A stretch of 11,032 nt of DNA from JBGTBQ01 sp041749275 (GCA_041749275.1 JBGTBQ010000346.1:1-11032); one strand, 5' to 3'; counted from the stretch's first letter, positions 1 through 6,083 are shown. Translations and numbers: made by a program. The notes: generated by a model from the letters alone, not told the origin.

Positions 1-1638
1 GTGGTGATGGAGGTCTCGATCTACGAAGTGACGCGCACCGATCTGCTTCAGGTCGGCAACCAGCTTGGCAGCGCCGACACGCTCGGCAACCTCGGCGGGT
101 TGCAGACCGGCTCCGTCCTCTCCAACGGCGCGCGCGCCCTCGGCGCGGCCATCCCCATCTCGTCCGGCGTCGGGGTTCTGATTCCTTCGTCGTCGCTTTC
201 GCTGTTGCAAGGCAAGAACAACACGCGGCTTGTCTTTTCGACGCAGGTTCACGCCTTCGACGACGAGAAGTCGGAGACGCGCATCGGTTCGAAGGTGCCC
301 GTGCAGACGGCCAGCGTCTACAGCGGCCTGACGACGGGCACGGGCACGGGCACGGGCGCCGGCGCCGGCGCGGCGAGCAGCCTCTTTGGCGGCGGCGGCT
401 TCCCCGTTATCCAGTACGAGGACACCGGCCTCGTCTTGGACTTCACCCCGAAGGTCTACCCGAATCAGGACGTGCAGGTGAAGATGAACATCGAGACGAA
501 GGACGTGGGCGCCGGCCCCAACCCGCTCACGCCCTCGTTCACGCAACGCAAGATTTCGGGCGTGGCGCGCATCCCGAACGGCAAGACGATGATGATTGCC
601 AGCGTCGGGCAGGATCGCCAGTCGAACGGCAAGACGGGGCTGCCGCTGCTCGGTTTGATCCCCGTCCTCGGCAGGCTCTTTACCGCGCCGCGCCGCGACA
701 ACACGCAGTCGGACGTGGTCATCACGATGACGCCGCGCGTCCTGCGCGCGCCGATGATTACGCCCGAAGACGAGTTGGAGAAGAAGAGCGGCACAATGCA
801 GACGCCGACGCAGGAATCGCTCGAAGCGGTGATCCGCGACGCCGAACGTGAAGAGCAACTCGCACGCGTCGTTATCGAGGGACGGAACCTCCCGACGAAT
901 CAGGCGGTGCAACTCCCGGCGCAACCCGGAGAAGAAGTCGCCTACGTGCCCGCGCCAAAGGCGTTAGCCGAAGCGACGACGCCCGCCGAACCGTCGAGCG
1001 CGCCCGCGACCATCAACGCCAGCCTCAATAATACGGGCGGCGCGCAGGCGGCGCCGGTCGCGCTGAATCTTGTGCCGAGCGCGGCGGGGCCGGCGGTCAT
1101 TACGCCCTCGATGGGAGAAGAGCCGCCGTTGCCGCCCGGAGCGGCGAAGGCGACAACTGCCGCGGTGGGCGTCGCGGCGCTGACGGGCGTGGTCAATTCG
1201 GTCGCCCCGGCGGAGAGCGTGGCGGAGCTGTTACTCCTGCCCGAACAGAACGAGGCGAAGGTGGGCGAGAAGCGCCGCGTGATGGTTTTCATGAAGACGG
1301 ACGCGCCCGTGGGGCTGGCGACCGCCACGCTCCGCTTCGACCCGAAGGTGATGGCCGTGCGTTCGGTCTCGCAAGGTCTGCTTACGTCGGACAAGGCGAC
1401 CACGCCGTCCGTCACGCAGTCGGTTGACCCATCGGGCGTGCTGGTCTTCTCGGTCGCGCCCGCCGCCGGCGCCGCGCCGCTGACGGGCGAGGGTCTGCTT
1501 CTGATTATCGAGGTCGAGGCGCTCGGCGCTGGTGAAGGCTCGCTCCTCTTCGACGCGAACAAGGTGCACCTTATCGCCACCGATGGTCGCACCATCCGCG
1601 CGAAAGTGTCCGAGAGCCGAATCAAAGTCACGCAGTAA
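1..1638 (+). CDS. Secretin (GspD/PilQ family) with C-terminal cohesin-like domain, 5' partial
   Basis: Outer-membrane channel subunit of a type II secretion or type IV pilus-like system. The frame is open from the first base and the text starts inside the secretin domain (EVSIYEVTRTDLLQVG), so the N-domains and signal peptide lie upstream; the GTG at position 1 is probably not the real start. Residues about 5-250 are the secretin beta-domain, with the family signature GLPLLGLIPVLGRLF (about 212-226) and the closing strand DVVITMTPRVLRAP (about 238-251). A Gly/Thr/Ala/Ser stretch near residues 110-133 probably falls in the gate/loop region. Residues about 255-400 are an Ala/Pro-rich linker. 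Residues about 405-545 read as a cohesin-like beta-sandwich (hydrophobic alternating strands, ATLRFDPKVMAVRSV, GEGLLLIIEVEA, SRIKV at the end). The secretin call is firm. The cohesin call rests on pattern and could be another carbohydrate-binding or Ig-like fold. It probably heads the operon with the pseudopilins that follow. Confidence 0.9.
   Translation: MVMEVSIYEVTRTDLLQVGNQLGSADTLGNLGGLQTGSVLSNGARALGAAIPISSGVGVLIPSSSLSLLQGKNNTRLVFSTQVHAFDDEKSETRIGSKVPVQTASVYSGLTTGTGTGTGAGAGAASSLFGGGGFPVIQYEDTGLVLDFTPKVYPNQDVQVKMNIETKDVGAGPNPLTPSFTQRKISGVARIPNGKTMMIASVGQDRQSNGKTGLPLLGLIPVLGRLFTAPRRDNTQSDVVITMTPRVLRAPMITPEDELEKKSGTMQTPTQESLEAVIRDAEREEQLARVVIEGRNLPTNQAVQLPAQPGEEVAYVPAPKALAEATTPAEPSSAPATINASLNNTGGAQAAPVALNLVPSAAGPAVITPSMGEEPPLPPGAAKATTAAVGVAALTGVVNSVAPAESVAELLLLPEQNEAKVGEKRRVMVFMKTDAPVGLATATLRFDPKVMAVRSVSQGLLTSDKATTPSVTQSVDPSGVLVFSVAPAAGAAPLTGEGLLLIIEVEALGAGEGSLLFDANKVHLIATDGRTIRAKVSESRIKVTQ
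334..369 (+). repeat. In-frame hexanucleotide tandem repeat in the secretin gene
   Basis: ACGGGC occurs four times in a row (334-357), followed by GCCGGC twice (358-369). Read in frame it gives alternating Thr-Gly then Ala-Gly dipeptides in a surface-type loop of the secretin. The unit is a multiple of three, so slippage would change loop length without breaking the frame. Confidence 0.85.
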
Positions 1639-1650
1639 CGGGTGAGAAGT

Positions 1651-2349
1651 ATGCAGACGGGGCGACGGGGCGACGGGGCGACGGGGCGAGAATACAAACG
1701 ACCCTTTTTTATCTCCCCGTCGCCCCGTCGCCCCGTCTTACCGTCTTCGACCTCCGCCGGATTGACGCTCATCGAACTCGTCATCACCATCACGGTGCTC
1801 GCCGTCCTCACGCTCGGCGTCATCCCACTCGTCAAAACTTCCGTCAGACGGCAGAAGGAGATGCGCCTGCGCGAGACGCTGCGCGAAATGCGCGAGGCCA
1901 TAGACGAGTTCAAGCGCGACACCGTCGGCATGACGGCGTGCGGCGGGGCGTCCGTTCCCGGTGCAAATAACCAGCAACAGATTTACATAGACCCGCGCAG
2001 CAAGGTCGTCATCAGCGATTGCACCATCTTCGGCGTGGACAACCCCGACCGCTTCCCGCCGGACTTGCAGACGCTCGTGGACGGCGTCGGCGTCGTTCCG
2101 CGCGGCGCGGTACTGGTGGGCGGGCCGGGCGGGGTGCAGGCGACCGACAGCAAGCCTCTCTCGACTAAAAAGAAAATCTACCTGCGCGCCATCCCCGTTG
2201 ATCCGATTACGGGCAAGGAGGACTGGTGCCTGCGCTCCGGCTACGACTCGGCGGACGACGACTGCTCGTCCAACCCCGAAAACCTCTTCGACGTGCGCTC
2301 GAAGGCCGAGGGCGAGGCGCTGAATGGAGAGAAGTATAGTGACTGGTGA
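1651..2349 (+). CDS. Type II secretion/type IV pilus pseudopilin (GspG/GspH-like) with repeat-invaded leader
   Basis: Class III prepilin of 232 residues. The cleavage/methylation motif is SAG|LTLIEL with Gly37, a Leu rather than the usual Phe at mature +1, and Glu at +5, followed by the hydrophobic helix VITITVLAVLTLGVIPLV. The body has the GspG-type motif IPVDPITGKEDW and ends in YSDW, as does the next gene. It carries an extra central segment with several cysteines (TACGG, SDCTIF, DWCLR, DDDCSS) that could form disulfides. I chose ATG 1651, which has GGTGAG at 1641-1646 just upstream; GTG 1642 is the alternative. The leader is very long and is largely encoded by the octamer repeat element. 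No ATG, GTG or TTG lies in frame between the repeat and the cleavage site, apart from the TTG of the +1 Leu itself, so the repeat must be translated. It starts 12 bp after the secretin stop and is probably co-transcribed. Confidence 0.88.
   Translation: MQTGRRGDGATGREYKRPFFISPSPRRPVLPSSTSAGLTLIELVITITVLAVLTLGVIPLVKTSVRRQKEMRLRETLREMREAIDEFKRDTVGMTACGGASVPGANNQQQIYIDPRSKVVISDCTIFGVDNPDRFPPDLQTLVDGVGVVPRGAVLVGGPGGVQATDSKPLSTKKKIYLRAIPVDPITGKEDWCLRSGYDSADDDCSSNPENLFDVRSKAEGEALNGEKYSDW
1656..1737. repeat. Inverted array of 8-bp units (GACGGGGC) with T-rich loop
   Basis: Four perfect tandem GACGGGGC units (1656-1687) are followed by an AT-richer spacer with a run of six T (1705-1710) and then a complementary array (1712-1737). 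The segments 1664-1686 and 1715-1737 are perfect reverse complements over 23 bp, with a 28-base loop. The left arm begins two bases after the ATG of the pseudopilin. The sequence therefore lies in the prepilin leader and could also fold over the translation start. The unit is not a multiple of three. I do not recognise a named family; it looks like a short palindromic dispersed repeat. Confidence 0.9.
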
Positions 2350-2352
2350 AAC

Positions 2353-2400
2353 AGTGGCGGCAGTTGGCGGGAGCGGGAGGCAGGAGAAGGCAGGGAGCGG
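2353..2400. repeat. Degenerate G-rich heptamer array
   Basis: Purine-biased, roughly heptameric units follow each other: GGCAGTT (2359), GGCGGGA (2366), GCGGGAG (2373), GCAGGAG (2380), then AAGGCAG and GGAGCGG. The array lies between two pseudopilin genes, or in the leader of the second if its ATG at 2324 is used. Together with the C-rich heptamers at 2462-2489 it may be a decayed two-armed element, though the arms are not well complementary now. Confidence 0.5.
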
Positions 2401-2425
2401 CTATCGTAATTACGGGTTTCCGTTT

Positions 2426-2872
2426 ATGAATCTCGGAATTGGAATCAAAAAGCTTTTAACCGCCGTCCGTCGTCCGCCGTCTGTCTCCTCACGCAAAGCG
2501 CGCGGCTTCACGCTCCTCGAACTGATGATCGTCATCTCGATTCTCGTCATCCTCGCCATGATCGCCGTCGCGCAATATCAGAAGACGGTGCTCTCCGCGA
2601 AAGAGACGACGATGCGCGAGAATCTTTTCCAGATGCGGAAGATGCTCGACCAGTACGCCGCCGATAAGGGAAAGCTCCCCGAATCGCTCGACCAGCTCGT
2701 CGAGGCCGGCTACATTCAGGAAGTCCCCGTTGACCCGCTCACGGGCGAGAAGGACTGGCTGACCGAGTTTGGCGAAGACCCCAACTCGACCGAGGGCGAT
2801 CAGGGCATCGTCCAAATCCGCAGCGCGTCGGGCGAGACCGCTTCCGACGGCTCGCGCTACAGCGATTGGTGA
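2426..2872 (+). CDS. Type II secretion pseudopilin, GspG-like
   Basis: Prepilin of 148 residues from ATG 2426. The leader of 27 residues ends in RKARG|FTLLELMIVISILVILA, a textbook cleavage site (Gly27, Phe +1, Glu +5) with the N-terminal assembly helix. The body reads as a GspG-type major or minor pseudopilin: NLFQMRKMLDQYAADKGKLPESL, then VPVDPLTGEKDW, then a terminal SRYSDW. The start is uncertain. ATG 2426 has no clear ribosome-binding site. ATG 2324 has GAGG six bases upstream, overlaps the preceding pseudopilin by 26 bp and would give a 61-residue leader. A short leader is more usual, hence 2426. Arg/Pro/Ser codons of the leader come from C-rich heptamer repeats at 2462-2489. Mature proteins would be methylated at Phe+1 and assembled into a pseudopilus with the preceding gene product. 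Confidence 0.9.
   Translation: MNLGIGIKKLLTAVRRPPSVSSRKARGFTLLELMIVISILVILAMIAVAQYQKTVLSAKETTMRENLFQMRKMLDQYAADKGKLPESLDQLVEAGYIQEVPVDPLTGEKDWLTEFGEDPNSTEGDQGIVQIRSASGETASDGSRYSDW
2462..2489. repeat. C-rich heptamer array inside the prepilin leader
   Basis: The units GCCGTCC, GTCGTCC, GCCGTCT and GTCTCCT follow each other without gaps at 2462, 2469, 2476 and 2483. They encode the basic/Pro-rich AVRRPPSVSS part of the leader of the second pseudopilin. Expansion by one unit would shift the frame. Confidence 0.6.
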
Positions 2873-2973
2873 AAAAAAGCAGTTATATGCCGGGCACTCC
2901 AAGCTGCCGACGAGGTGGGCGCAGGCGGTTCTGACAGTAAAAGTAACGCCGGCCTCTGTCGAAAAAGTTTTAT

Positions 2974-3954
2974 ATGAATCCGCTTAAAAGTCTCGTCACT
3001 CCCATGCTCCCGCACGCGGCTATCGGCCTCGCGGGCGAAGGCGCGTGCGCCGTCTCGCTCGACCGCCGCCGCGATCTGTTCGCCGTCAAGCGCGCCGCCT
3101 TTGTCCAGCTTCCGGCGGGCCTGCTCCAGCCTAACTTCGACGAGAGCAACGTCGCTGAACCCGCGGAGTTGGCGAACGTGCTGGCCGAACTGGTGTCAAA
3201 CGTCGGGCTGTCGAAACGTCGGCGCTGGTCGGTGGCGCTTCCCGAAGCGGCGACGCGCACCGCGATTATAACGATGGAAGGCGAAGCCGCCTCGCGCGGC
3301 GAATCAGAGGAGATGGTGCGCTGGAAGATCGAGCGCACGCTGGCCGCGCCGCTCGACGAGTTGCGCGTCTCGCGCGAACGTCTGCCGGTGGACGCCGCCG
3401 GTCGTCCGCGTTACCTCGTCTCCGCCGTGCGCCTCGGCGTGCTCGCCGAATACGAAGCGGCGTTTCAACAACTCGGCTGGCACGCCGGTCTCATCCTGCC
3501 GCGCCACATGGGCGAGGCGTGGTGGCTGATGCGCGACGCCGCGCGCGGCCCGCAAGAGGACTCGCTCCTCGTCAGTTCGCACAACGAGGGCTTTACCGGC
3601 GTCATCCTGCGCGGCGCACAACCCTTGCTCGTCCGCAACGTCATTTGTGACATGGAAGACCGGGCCGACGAACTCTACCGCTTCCTCCTTTTTTACCGCG
3701 ACCGCAACGCAACGGCTGCCGGAGAGGGACACGAGGCCATCGCTTCGGCTCCGCCCGCGGAGACCATCGAGCGTCTGCTCGTCGCCGGCCCCGGCCTTGA
3801 TGAAGGGGCGGCCTACGACATCATCGCCGAGACCCTGCAAGTTTCGCCGCGCACGATTGGCGCGGCGGACGTGCGCCTCTCGTTCCCCTCGAACGAGATA
3901 GACTTCCGCCACCTCGCCGCGCCCGCCGGCCTCGCTGCCCTCGCGTGGGCATGA
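2974..3954 (+). CDS. pilM: PilM-like actin-fold inner-membrane assembly protein
   Basis: 326 residues without a signal peptide or membrane span. In type IV pilus systems PilM is a cytoplasmic actin-like ATPase that binds PilN and links it to the motor; GspL plays the equivalent part in type II secretion. The order of elements fits this family: AIGLAGEGACAVSLDRRR as a degenerate first phosphate strand (residues 16-33), WSVALPEAATRTAIITMEG (about 81-99), the EEMVRWKIERTL helix with the following 'PLDEL' segment, a second subdomain beginning DSLLVSSHNEGFTGVILRG, and LLVAGPGLDEGAAYDIIAETLQVSP matching the usual 'GG...L..yL...l' closing segment. The first motif lacks the usual DIGSSS text, so nucleotide binding may be altered. 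It starts 101 bp after the second pseudopilin. A PilN/PilO pair would be expected next, but the locus ends here. ATG 2974 has only a poor ribosome-binding site; ATG 3004 is an alternative. Confidence 0.75.
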   Translation: MNPLKSLVTPMLPHAAIGLAGEGACAVSLDRRRDLFAVKRAAFVQLPAGLLQPNFDESNVAEPAELANVLAELVSNVGLSKRRRWSVALPEAATRTAIITMEGEAASRGESEEMVRWKIERTLAAPLDELRVSRERLPVDAAGRPRYLVSAVRLGVLAEYEAAFQQLGWHAGLILPRHMGEAWWLMRDAARGPQEDSLLVSSHNEGFTGVILRGAQPLLVRNVICDMEDRADELYRFLLFYRDRNATAAGEGHEAIASAPPAETIERLLVAGPGLDEGAAYDIIAETLQVSPRTIGAADVRLSFPSNEIDFRHLAAPAGLAALAWA

Positions 3955-3983
3955 GGCGCGAGACTTCAACCCCGGCCTAAGAG

Positions 3984-4011
3984 TTGCGAAGAAGCGTGCC
4001 GCGGCTATAAT
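3984..4011 (+). promoter_or_regulatory. Sigma70-type promoter giving a predicted leaderless mRNA
   Basis: The -35 box TTGCGA (3984-3989, four of six to consensus), a 16-bp spacer and a perfect -10 box TATAAT (4006-4011) stand directly before ATG 4019. Transcription would be expected to begin at about 4018-4019, on or beside the A of the start codon. There is no Shine-Dalgarno sequence between. Confidence 0.75.
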
Positions 4012-4018
4012 TCACTCC

Positions 4019-4363
4019 ATGTTACTGCCTGACGGCAGCCGGGCCATTGTTGATATAAGAAAGCTGCGTGATTATTGTCTCAACCCGGATAGCCCACGAG
4101 GCGGTAATAAAGCGCGAGTGTTCGCGGCGGCCCTCGGCCTGACGGCGGTGGATGCCAAAGAGTTACGCGAGGCGTTGTTGGAAGCGGCGCGCACGGGCGA
4201 GGCGAAACTCGGCGAACTCGACATGTATGGGCAACGCTACACTGTTGACTTCGAGATGGTGACGGCACTCGGTGAGGCCGTCGTGCGAAGCGGATGGATC
4301 ATCTTGCACGGCGAATCAGCGCCACGGCTGACAACCTGCTATGTCATGAAGAGGAAGCGGTAA
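4019..4363 (+). CDS. DUF6883 family protein
   Basis: 114 residues, small and probably cytoplasmic. The opening LLPDGSRAIVDIRKLRDYCLNP, then PRGGNKARVFAAALGL, DAKELREALLEAAR, YGQRYTVDFEM and a closing segment of WIILHGESAPRLTTCYV match what I remember of the DUF6883 family from end to end, so the gene looks complete. The conserved G-x-x-KARVF motif (about residues 28-34) suggests a basic catalytic or nucleic-acid/nucleotide-binding site, but the function is unknown. Its stop codon overlaps the start of the next gene (TAATG), a typical coupled pair; DUF6883 and DUF4926 genes are often neighbours. The promoter upstream predicts a leaderless message. A toxin-antitoxin or toxin-immunity role is possible for such a compact pair but nothing in the sequence proves it. 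Confidence 0.82.
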   Translation: MLLPDGSRAIVDIRKLRDYCLNPDSPRGGNKARVFAAALGLTAVDAKELREALLEAARTGEAKLGELDMYGQRYTVDFEMVTALGEAVVRSGWIILHGESAPRLTTCYVMKRKR

Positions 4364-4593
4364 TGTCGAAGAGAAAGATTAAACTACTCGACACGGTAGC
4401 CCTGCTCGAAAACTTACCGGAGCGCAAGCTCAGGCGGGGCGAAGTAGGCACGGTCGTTGAAATCCTCCCGCCTGATGCCTACGAAGTCGAATTTTGTGAC
4501 GACGAAGGCAGAACGTATGCGACGCTCGCCCTACGCGCCGAGCAATTGGTCATCCTTCATAACCAGGGCGAGGCTCTGAAAATCGTGGCGTAA
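4363..4593 (+). CDS. DUF4926 family protein
   Basis: 76 residues from ATG 4363. This start is chosen because it has GAGGAAG a few bases upstream, overlaps the previous stop by one base, and begins where DUF4926 proteins begin. An upstream in-frame start at 4294 would only read the previous gene in the wrong frame. The text KLLDTVALLENLPERKLRRGEVGTVVE followed by YEVEFCDDEGRTYATLAL is the DUF4926 signature: a small SH3-like/KOW-like beta barrel with the RRGEVGTVVE turn. The family is of unknown function and is repeatedly linked to DUF6883 and to small two-gene modules. It is probably translated in tandem with its partner, and the two products probably interact. Confidence 0.85.
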   Translation: MSKRKIKLLDTVALLENLPERKLRRGEVGTVVEILPPDAYEVEFCDDEGRTYATLALRAEQLVILHNQGEALKIVA

Positions 4594-4629
4594 AAATCAA
4601 TCTTCCCCAGCGTGCATGAGAGTTAAAAC

Positions 4630-4809
4630 ATGAAGAAGTTAATTGCCCCCTTCATGCTCGGCCTTTCGCTCCTCACTGTCTACGCCCAAGAGCGCGGGAT
4701 GAGAGTGTCAAGCCCCGGCTCCGAGCGCCGCGTCGCGCTCGTCATTGGCAACGGCGCTTATGCGGACGGGCAGACGCCCGGTGAAACTTTCTTTCCTGAC
4801 GGGACGTAA
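4630..4809 (+). pseudogene. Truncated caspase-family (peptidase C14) protein, N-terminal remnant
   Basis: A 59-codon reading frame (ATG 4630, TAA 4807-4809) with GAGAG at 4618-4622 as a weak ribosome-binding site. It encodes a good signal peptide (MKKLIAPFMLGLSLLTVYAQ) and then SERRVALVIGNGAYAD, the typical first strand and turn of exported caspase-like peptidases. After Ala-Tyr-Ala-Asp the homology stops at about 4767. The catalytic His and Cys regions, which lie some 50-120 residues further on in such proteins, are absent. The last 13 codons are simply the upstream region and promoter of the sigma-factor gene read as protein. The simplest account is a deletion that removed the rest of the caspase gene and joined its 5' end to the sigma promoter. 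It may still make a short secreted peptide, but no activity is expected. Confidence 0.7.
4782..4808 (+). promoter_or_regulatory. ECF-type promoter, probably autoregulatory
   Basis: TGAAAC (4782-4787), a 17-bp spacer and CGTA (4805-4808) lie immediately before the ECF sigma gene. This matches the known Bacillus SigW-class promoter words TGAAAC/CGTA, with a spacer one base longer than the usual 16. Transcription would begin near 4814-4816, only a few bases before ATG 4822. The likely use is self-activation of the sigma operon, which is an inference. Confidence 0.65.
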
Positions 4810-4821
4810 CATCTTGGCATC

Positions 4822-5433
4822 ATGAGTGCACGGGCTGTCTCTTTAAAATCAACGATTTCCGTGGCCGACAGCGAGTTGGTGACGCGGGCGATAGCGGGGC
4901 GCGAGGAGAGCTTCGAGGAGTTGGTGCGCCGCTACCAGCGTCCGATTGCGGCCTACGTCTACCGGATGGTCGGCGATTACGACTCGGCGCTCGACCTCAC
5001 GCAGGAGGTCTTCATCCGCGTCTACGGGTCGCTCGCGCGCTACCGCTCCGAGTTCAAGTTCTCGACGTGGATTTACCGCATCGCGCACAACGCGGCGATT
5101 GACCACCTGCGCCGCTGCGACAACTCGCGCACCGAAGATTTGAAGCTCGAAACCGGCGACGGGCAGACTTACGAGAAGCCGCTAGCGAGCGGCGCGCCCT
5201 CGCCCGAACAGGAGAGCGAGCGCGAGGAGCGTCGCGCCGAGATTGAGAGCATCGTGCTGAATCTTGCGCCCGCCTACCGCGAACTGATCGTGCTTCGCCA
5301 CGCACACGACCTGAGCTATGACGAGATCGCCGAGGTGACGGGCCTCCCCTTAGGCACGGTCAAGAACAGAATCTTTCGCGCGCGTGAAGCGATGCGCGCC
5401 CTGCTGCTCGAACGCGGGATCACGAGCATGTAG
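4822..5433 (+). CDS. ECF-family RNA polymerase sigma factor
   Basis: 203-residue sigma70-family protein with only regions 2 and 4. Region 2 spans about residues 18-98, with the core-binding/-10-melting text ALDLTQEVFIRVYGSLARY and FSTWIYRIAHNAAIDHLRR. Region 4 spans about 138-198: LAPAYRELIVLRHAHDLSYDEIAEVTGLPLGTVKNRIFRARE is the -35-binding helix-turn-helix. The two are joined by an acidic, poorly conserved linker. ATG 4822 lies right behind a TGAAAC/CGTA promoter, leaving almost no 5' leader and no visible Shine-Dalgarno sequence. The anti-sigma gene follows after 18 bp. In this arrangement the sigma factor is held at the membrane by the anti-sigma factor and released by an envelope signal, after which it would transcribe its own operon. 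Confidence 0.95.
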   Translation: MSARAVSLKSTISVADSELVTRAIAGREESFEELVRRYQRPIAAYVYRMVGDYDSALDLTQEVFIRVYGSLARYRSEFKFSTWIYRIAHNAAIDHLRRCDNSRTEDLKLETGDGQTYEKPLASGAPSPEQESEREERRAEIESIVLNLAPAYRELIVLRHAHDLSYDEIAEVTGLPLGTVKNRIFRAREAMRALLLERGITSM

Positions 5434-5451
5434 CGCGGTGAATCTTTTCCG

Positions 5452-6048
5452 ATGAGCGACGCGGCACATAGACACGGAGGGCAATGCGAGTGGGAGCACG
5501 CGGCGGCGACCTATCTCGACGGCGAGCTTGAGCACGCCACCGCCGCTATCTTCGAGGCCCACGCCAAAGCATGTAAAGCCTGCACGCGCTCTCTCGGCGA
5601 ACAGCGCCGTCTGCTCTGTCTGCTCGATAACGCCTTCGACGAAACCTTCAACAAGAAAGTGACGCTCCCCTCCGACTTCACGCGTGTCGTGAAGGCGCGC
5701 GCGCAGACCGACATGAGCGGCGTCCGCGCGCGCCGCGAGCGTGCCATCTCGCTCAAAATCTGTCTCACACTGGTCTGCGCCATCTTCGTGCTGCTCGGAA
5801 CGCCGGCCTTCGACGCGCTGTCGCCCGTCATGGACGCCGCGCGTGCGTTGGTGAGCGTCGCCGGAATTGCCGCTCACGCGGCGGCGGACGCGGGCGCGGG
5901 CGCGCTGGTCATCGCGCGCGCGGTGAGCGGGCGCTTCGTCGCCGATTCAAACACGCACGCATTCCTCCAGTGGGTGCTTTTCGCGTGCGCGCTCGCGCTC
6001 CTGCTGCGTCTGATCGGAAGGTATCACCGCGCGCGCGTCAACGACTGA
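5452..6048 (+). CDS. Membrane-bound zinc-finger anti-sigma factor
   Basis: 198 residues. The N-terminal 65 residues form a ZAS-type anti-sigma domain: the zinc motif HAKACKAC (His37, Cys41, Cys44, i.e. H-x3-C-x2-C) is preceded by Cys12 and His16 as candidates for the fourth ligand, and the text AATYLDGELE before it is typical of zf-HC2 proteins. A helical linker follows, then a membrane span around residues 105-123 (KICLTLVCAIFVLLG), an Ala-rich weakly hydrophobic stretch (about 133-160) and a second span near 170-190 (FLQWVLFACALALLLRLIG). It lies 18 bp after the sigma gene with GGTGA at 5437-5441, so the two are almost certainly one operon and partners. There is no large periplasmic sensor domain, so the signal may come through a membrane partner, perhaps the next gene product. 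Confidence 0.88.
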   Translation: MSDAAHRHGGQCEWEHAAATYLDGELEHATAAIFEAHAKACKACTRSLGEQRRLLCLLDNAFDETFNKKVTLPSDFTRVVKARAQTDMSGVRARRERAISLKICLTLVCAIFVLLGTPAFDALSPVMDAARALVSVAGIAAHAAADAGAGALVIARAVSGRFVADSNTHAFLQWVLFACALALLLRLIGRYHRARVND

Positions 6049-6068
6049 AGAACGCTTCTTAAAATATC

Positions 6069-6083
6069 GGTCGGCTCCCGACC
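6069..6083. other. Short perfect hairpin after the anti-sigma gene
   Basis: GGTCGG and CCGACC form a perfect 6-bp stem with the three-base loop CTC. On the + strand it lacks a T-run; on the - strand it is followed by a short T-rich stretch (TATTTT), so it could be a weak terminator in that direction. The rest of 6049-6193 shows no gene. Confidence 0.3.

Noticed and set aside
1656..1737. Octamer array as a CRISPR or minisatellite of CRISPR type
   Set aside because: Units are 8 bp with no spacers and the second half is inverted, so it is not a CRISPR array.
942..1931. Long open frame on the - strand opposite the secretin and pseudopilin
   Set aside because: It runs across two well-supported + strand genes and the octamer repeat, and shows no family motif.
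3304..3969. - strand frame opposite the PilM-like gene
   Set aside because: Arg/Glu/Val-rich text typical of reading G+C-rich genes backwards; no ribosome-binding site or motif.
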